From: Rugamonas rubra
Lineage (GTDB): Bacteria > Pseudomonadota > Gammaproteobacteria > Burkholderiales > Burkholderiaceae_D
Direction of reading: 5' to 3'
Length of the DNA stretch: 64,000 nt
NCBI RefSeq assembly: GCF_900114705.1
Contig: NZ_FOTW01000008.1
Coordinates: forward strand, 186,001-250,000
Every line of letters starts with the position of its first letter. Position 1 is the first letter of the stretch. The position numbers were made by a program, and so were the translations under genes. Below the pieces are notes generated by a model. The model saw only the letters and a program-made list of their open reading frames with translations. It was not told the origin of the DNA and made no database searches. Positions 59,114-64,000 of this stretch are shown here, piece after piece.

Positions 59114-59168
59114 ATGGCTTGACGCCGGCCGTGCCGTGCGCCCTCGCGGCGCCGGTGCGGCGGCCATG

Positions 59169-59206
59169 AACACCGCCTTTCCCGCGTGGAGGGCGGTGTT
59201 TTTTTT
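59169..59206 (+). terminator. Rho-independent terminator of the nuclease operon
   Basis: AACACCGCC (59169-59177) pairs with GGCGGTGTT (59192-59200) and is followed by a T run to 59206. The loop is 14 nt. A short open frame that crosses it (59166-59249, ending GIYIGKL) is probably not a gene. Confidence 0.85.
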
Positions 59207-59332
59207 CGCCGTCGCCGCCGGCATGGGGATTTATATCGGCAAGCTCTAAATGGCTTAATAAAATCATATTAGTCATACAAATAACGTTGATGCATAGTTA
59301 AAAATGCCACCAACGTTATAGGAATCGCCCGG

Positions 59333-60064
59333 ATGCCAGCCTCTACCGCCAGCGCACTGGTTCTCGTCGTCGACGGCGAGCCGGCCGTGCAAGAATTGAT
59401 CGCGCAAAACCTGGCCATGGCGGGCCACCGCGCCAGCGCCGCCGCCAGCGCCGAGAGCGCCTTGCTGTTGCTCGAGCAGGCCCTGCCGGACCTGTTGCTG
59501 CTCGACTGGGAGCTGCCCGGCCAGTCCGGCCTGGCGCTGCTGCGCCGCCTGCGCGCGCAGGCGCGCACGCGCCAGTTGCCGATCATCATGGTGACGGCGC
59601 GCGCCGCCGAGCAGGACAAGATCCTGGCGCTGGAAAGCGGCGCCGACGACTATTTGACCAAGCCCTTCAGTCCGCGCGAGTTGCTGGCCCGCATGCACGC
59701 GCTGCTGCGCCGGCGCCAGCCGGACGCGGCGGCCGACACGCTGCAGATGGCCGGCCTGCGGCTCGATCCGGCCACCTTGCGGGTGACGGCCGGCGCGCGC
59801 CAGCTGGCGCTGGGGCGGCTCGAGTTCAAGCTGCTCAACTTCCTCATGCACCATCCGGAGCGGGTCTACAGCCGCGCCCAGCTGCTCGACCAGGTGTGGG
59901 GCTGCGACGCCGCGCTCGACGAGCGCACCGTCGACACCCATGTCGGCCGGCTGCGCAGCGCGCTGCAGCCCAGCGGCCACCAGGAGCACATCGAAACCGT
60001 GCGCGGCAGCGGCTACCGCTTCGTCGCCTGGGGCCGCGCCGGCGCCGGCGGGGCGCGCTGCTGA
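59333..60064 (+). CDS. OmpR/PhoB-family response regulator
   Basis: A 243-residue two-domain regulator. The receiver has phospho-acceptor D58 (LLLLDWELPGQSG), MVTAR and YLTKPFSPREL. The winged-helix domain begins about residue 140 (LRLDPATLRVTAGARQLALG, EFKLLNFLMHHPERVYSRAQLLDQVWG, ERTVDTHVGRLRSAL, ETVRGSGYRF), which is PhoB-like. The acidic pocket reads VVDGEP: the second Asp is Gly15, which may weaken Mg2+ binding. No histidine kinase is next to it. EpsA starts 2 bp behind the stop, so the two regulators are one operon. Confidence 0.9.
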   Translation: MPASTASALVLVVDGEPAVQELIAQNLAMAGHRASAAASAESALLLLEQALPDLLLLDWELPGQSGLALLRRLRAQARTRQLPIIMVTARAAEQDKILALESGADDYLTKPFSPRELLARMHALLRRRQPDAAADTLQMAGLRLDPATLRVTAGARQLALGRLEFKLLNFLMHHPERVYSRAQLLDQVWGCDAALDERTVDTHVGRLRSALQPSGHQEHIETVRGSGYRFVAWGRAGAGGARC

Positions 60065-60066
60065 CC

Positions 60067-60852
60067 ATGGAACAACTGATTATTCTGAGCACCCTGGAGC
60101 AGGAGCACCTGCTGCACGCGCTGGAGGCGGCCGTGCGCATCGCCGAGCCGCGCCAGTTCTTCCTGTGGAGCCAGGGCCAGTTGCAGGCCCTGCTGCCGCA
60201 CCAGATGTTGGTGTGCCTGCAGTTCGACGCCGAGCAGCGCTTGAGCTACCACAGCTGCCTGCACAGCCGGGTGTTCGACGCTGCGCTGCGCGCTCGCCTG
60301 ACCGGCGCCGAGGACAGCTTGGCTGTGCGCCTGGCGCGCCACTGCCGCCAGGGCGCGGTGCTGCCGGCCATGCTCGACGCGGCGCGGCCGGCGCCGGACG
60401 CCGGCTTGGCGGCGCTGCAGGAGGAGGCGCGCCGGCTCGGCTTCGACAACGTGCTGCTGCACGGCACCGAGCAACTGGCCGGCGGCGCCAGCTTCTTCGC
60501 CCTGTTCGGCCTGCCGCACCGCTTGCGCGGGCGCGACGCCTATTTCCTCGAGCTGTTGCTGCCGACCTTGCATCTGAGCTTGCAGCGGCTGGCCCGCTGC
60601 GCCGCCGCGCCGGCCGACGCCGGCCCGCGTCCGCTCAGCGGGCGCGAGGTGCAGATCCTGTACTGGGTGAGGGAGGGCAAGAGCAACGACGAGATCGGCC
60701 AGATCCTCGGCATCAGCGGCCTGACGGTGAAGAACCATCTGCAGCGGCTGTACCGCGTGCTGGGCGTCAGCAACCGCACCCATGCGATCGCCCGCTGCAT
60801 GGCGCTGCGCCTGTTGGCGCCGGCGCCGCCGGCCATCGCCCGCGCCGCCTGA
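60067..60852 (+). CDS. epsA: LuxR-type transcriptional regulator EpsA (XrtB/PEP-CTERM-associated)
   Basis: A 261-residue protein. An N-terminal ligand-like domain (about 1-175; LQALLPHQMLVCLQFDAEQRLSYHSCLH, then GFDNVLLHGTEQL and FFALFGLPHRLRGRDAYFLELLLPTLHL) is followed by a LuxR HTH (PLSGREVQILYWVREGKSNDEIGQILGISGLTVKNHLQRLYRVLGVSNRTHAIAR). This arrangement is that of EpsA, the regulator linked with exosortase B systems. It probably controls the eps and PEP-CTERM genes of this window, although it lies about 40 kb from epsD. No autoinducer synthase is visible. Confidence 0.85.
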   Translation: MEQLIILSTLEQEHLLHALEAAVRIAEPRQFFLWSQGQLQALLPHQMLVCLQFDAEQRLSYHSCLHSRVFDAALRARLTGAEDSLAVRLARHCRQGAVLPAMLDAARPAPDAGLAALQEEARRLGFDNVLLHGTEQLAGGASFFALFGLPHRLRGRDAYFLELLLPTLHLSLQRLARCAAAPADAGPRPLSGREVQILYWVREGKSNDEIGQILGISGLTVKNHLQRLYRVLGVSNRTHAIARCMALRLLAPAPPAIARAA

Positions 60853-60905
60853 GCGCGCCGCCTTTTTTGGCGGCGGCCGAAGGCAAGGGCCGGCGGCGAG
60901 TATCG

Positions 60906-60931
60906 AGGGTCAGACCCTAGGGTCTGACCCT
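60906..60931. repeat. 26-bp perfect palindrome, copy 2
   Basis: Identical over all 26 bp to 1960-1985 (AGGGTCAGACCCT plus its reverse complement). The bases directly outside differ from copy 1, so only the palindrome itself is repeated. It lies between the convergent ends of EpsA and the minus-strand protease gene. Confidence 0.8.
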
Positions 60932-60952
60932 GGTTTGGCGCATTGGGCTGCT

Positions 60953-60980
60953 CCCGGCGCCGTGCATTCGCGGCACCGGG
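60953..60980 (-). terminator. GC-rich stem-loop behind the protease gene
   Basis: CCCGGCGCCG (60953-60962) and CGGCACCGGG (60971-60980) form a 10-bp stem with one wobble pair and an 8-nt loop, 11 bp behind the protease stop. There is no T run on the minus strand, so this is a weak candidate terminator or an mRNA 3'-end stabiliser. Confidence 0.35.
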
Positions 60981-60991
60981 ATTCCTGCAGC

Positions 60992-64000
<3,009 letters not shown>

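Noticed and set aside
59166-59249. 28-codon frame MNTAFPAWRAVFFFAVAAG behind the PEP-CTERM gene
   Set aside because: It lies across a Rho-independent terminator; the hydrophobic stretch results from the T run, and no ribosome-binding site is present.
60858-60874. GCCGCC-TTTTTT-GGCGGC hairpin behind EpsA as terminator
   Set aside because: The T run is in the loop and not behind the stem, so it does not fit an intrinsic terminator.

Overview
This window looks like chromosomal DNA of a high-GC betaproteobacterium, most likely of the Oxalobacteraceae (Massilia/Duganella/Janthinobacterium type). The evidence is the gene content: a complete exosortase B locus (EpsL, EpsD, EpsE, EpsF, EpsG, XrtB, EpsI), the matching LuxR-type regulator EpsA, nine PEP-CTERM type secreted proteins (three of the FxDxF type), and a 2-aminobenzoyl-CoA type catabolic operon. 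Genus and species are inference; no rRNA gene is present.

Layout. 1-1903: the end of a hybrid histidine kinase and a response regulator. 2110-10015: one operon for aerobic, CoA-ester breakdown of an aromatic acid, probably 2-aminobenzoate or a hydroxybenzoate: ligase, fused flavin monooxygenase/old-yellow-enzyme reductase, SDR, MarR regulator, enoyl-CoA hydratase, acyl-CoA dehydrogenase, RidA-like protein. 10311-12793: a membrane O-acyltransferase and its SGNH partner, an O-acetylation pair for polysaccharide. 13125-15110: a PEP-CTERM protein, a convergent glycosyltransferase and a tRNA-Arg(CCU). 15344-17257: ABC-F ATPase Uup. 17409-44532: the exopolysaccharide/exosortase locus. It holds a CPBP-type membrane protease, EpsL, a priming phosphotransferase, EpsDEFG, exosortase B, EpsI, flippase, polymerase, four glycosyltransferases, two heparinase-fold proteins, an acetyltransferase, GDP-mannose dehydrogenase (AlgD-like), GalE and two sugar-nucleotide enzymes (one AlgA/ManC-like). 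44635-54202: a TIGR03790 protein, two FxDxF PEP-CTERM proteins, a decayed group II intron, and a tandemly duplicated two-gene PEP-CTERM cassette (A1-B1, A2-B2) with decayed IS110 and IS21 elements between the copies. 54646-59113: another FxDxF protein, a large secreted nuclease and a PEP-CTERM protein. 59333-60852: a PhoB-type regulator and EpsA. 60992-64000: the minus-strand 3' part of a subtilisin-like protease.

Working model (inference): the EPS enzymes build a mannuronate-containing, O-acetylated polymer on undecaprenyl phosphate. It is flipped and polymerised by the Wzx/Wzy-like proteins and exported through EpsE/EpsL. Exosortase B processes the PEP-CTERM proteins encoded around the locus so that they reach the surface or matrix together with the polymer, under control of EpsA. 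The least described part is the A/B family of secreted proteins, amplified as a promoter-plus-two-genes unit. Other points worth attention are a kinase-like EpsG lacking its Walker A lysine, a group II intron relic placed directly behind a terminator, and an identical 26-bp perfect palindrome at both ends of the window.
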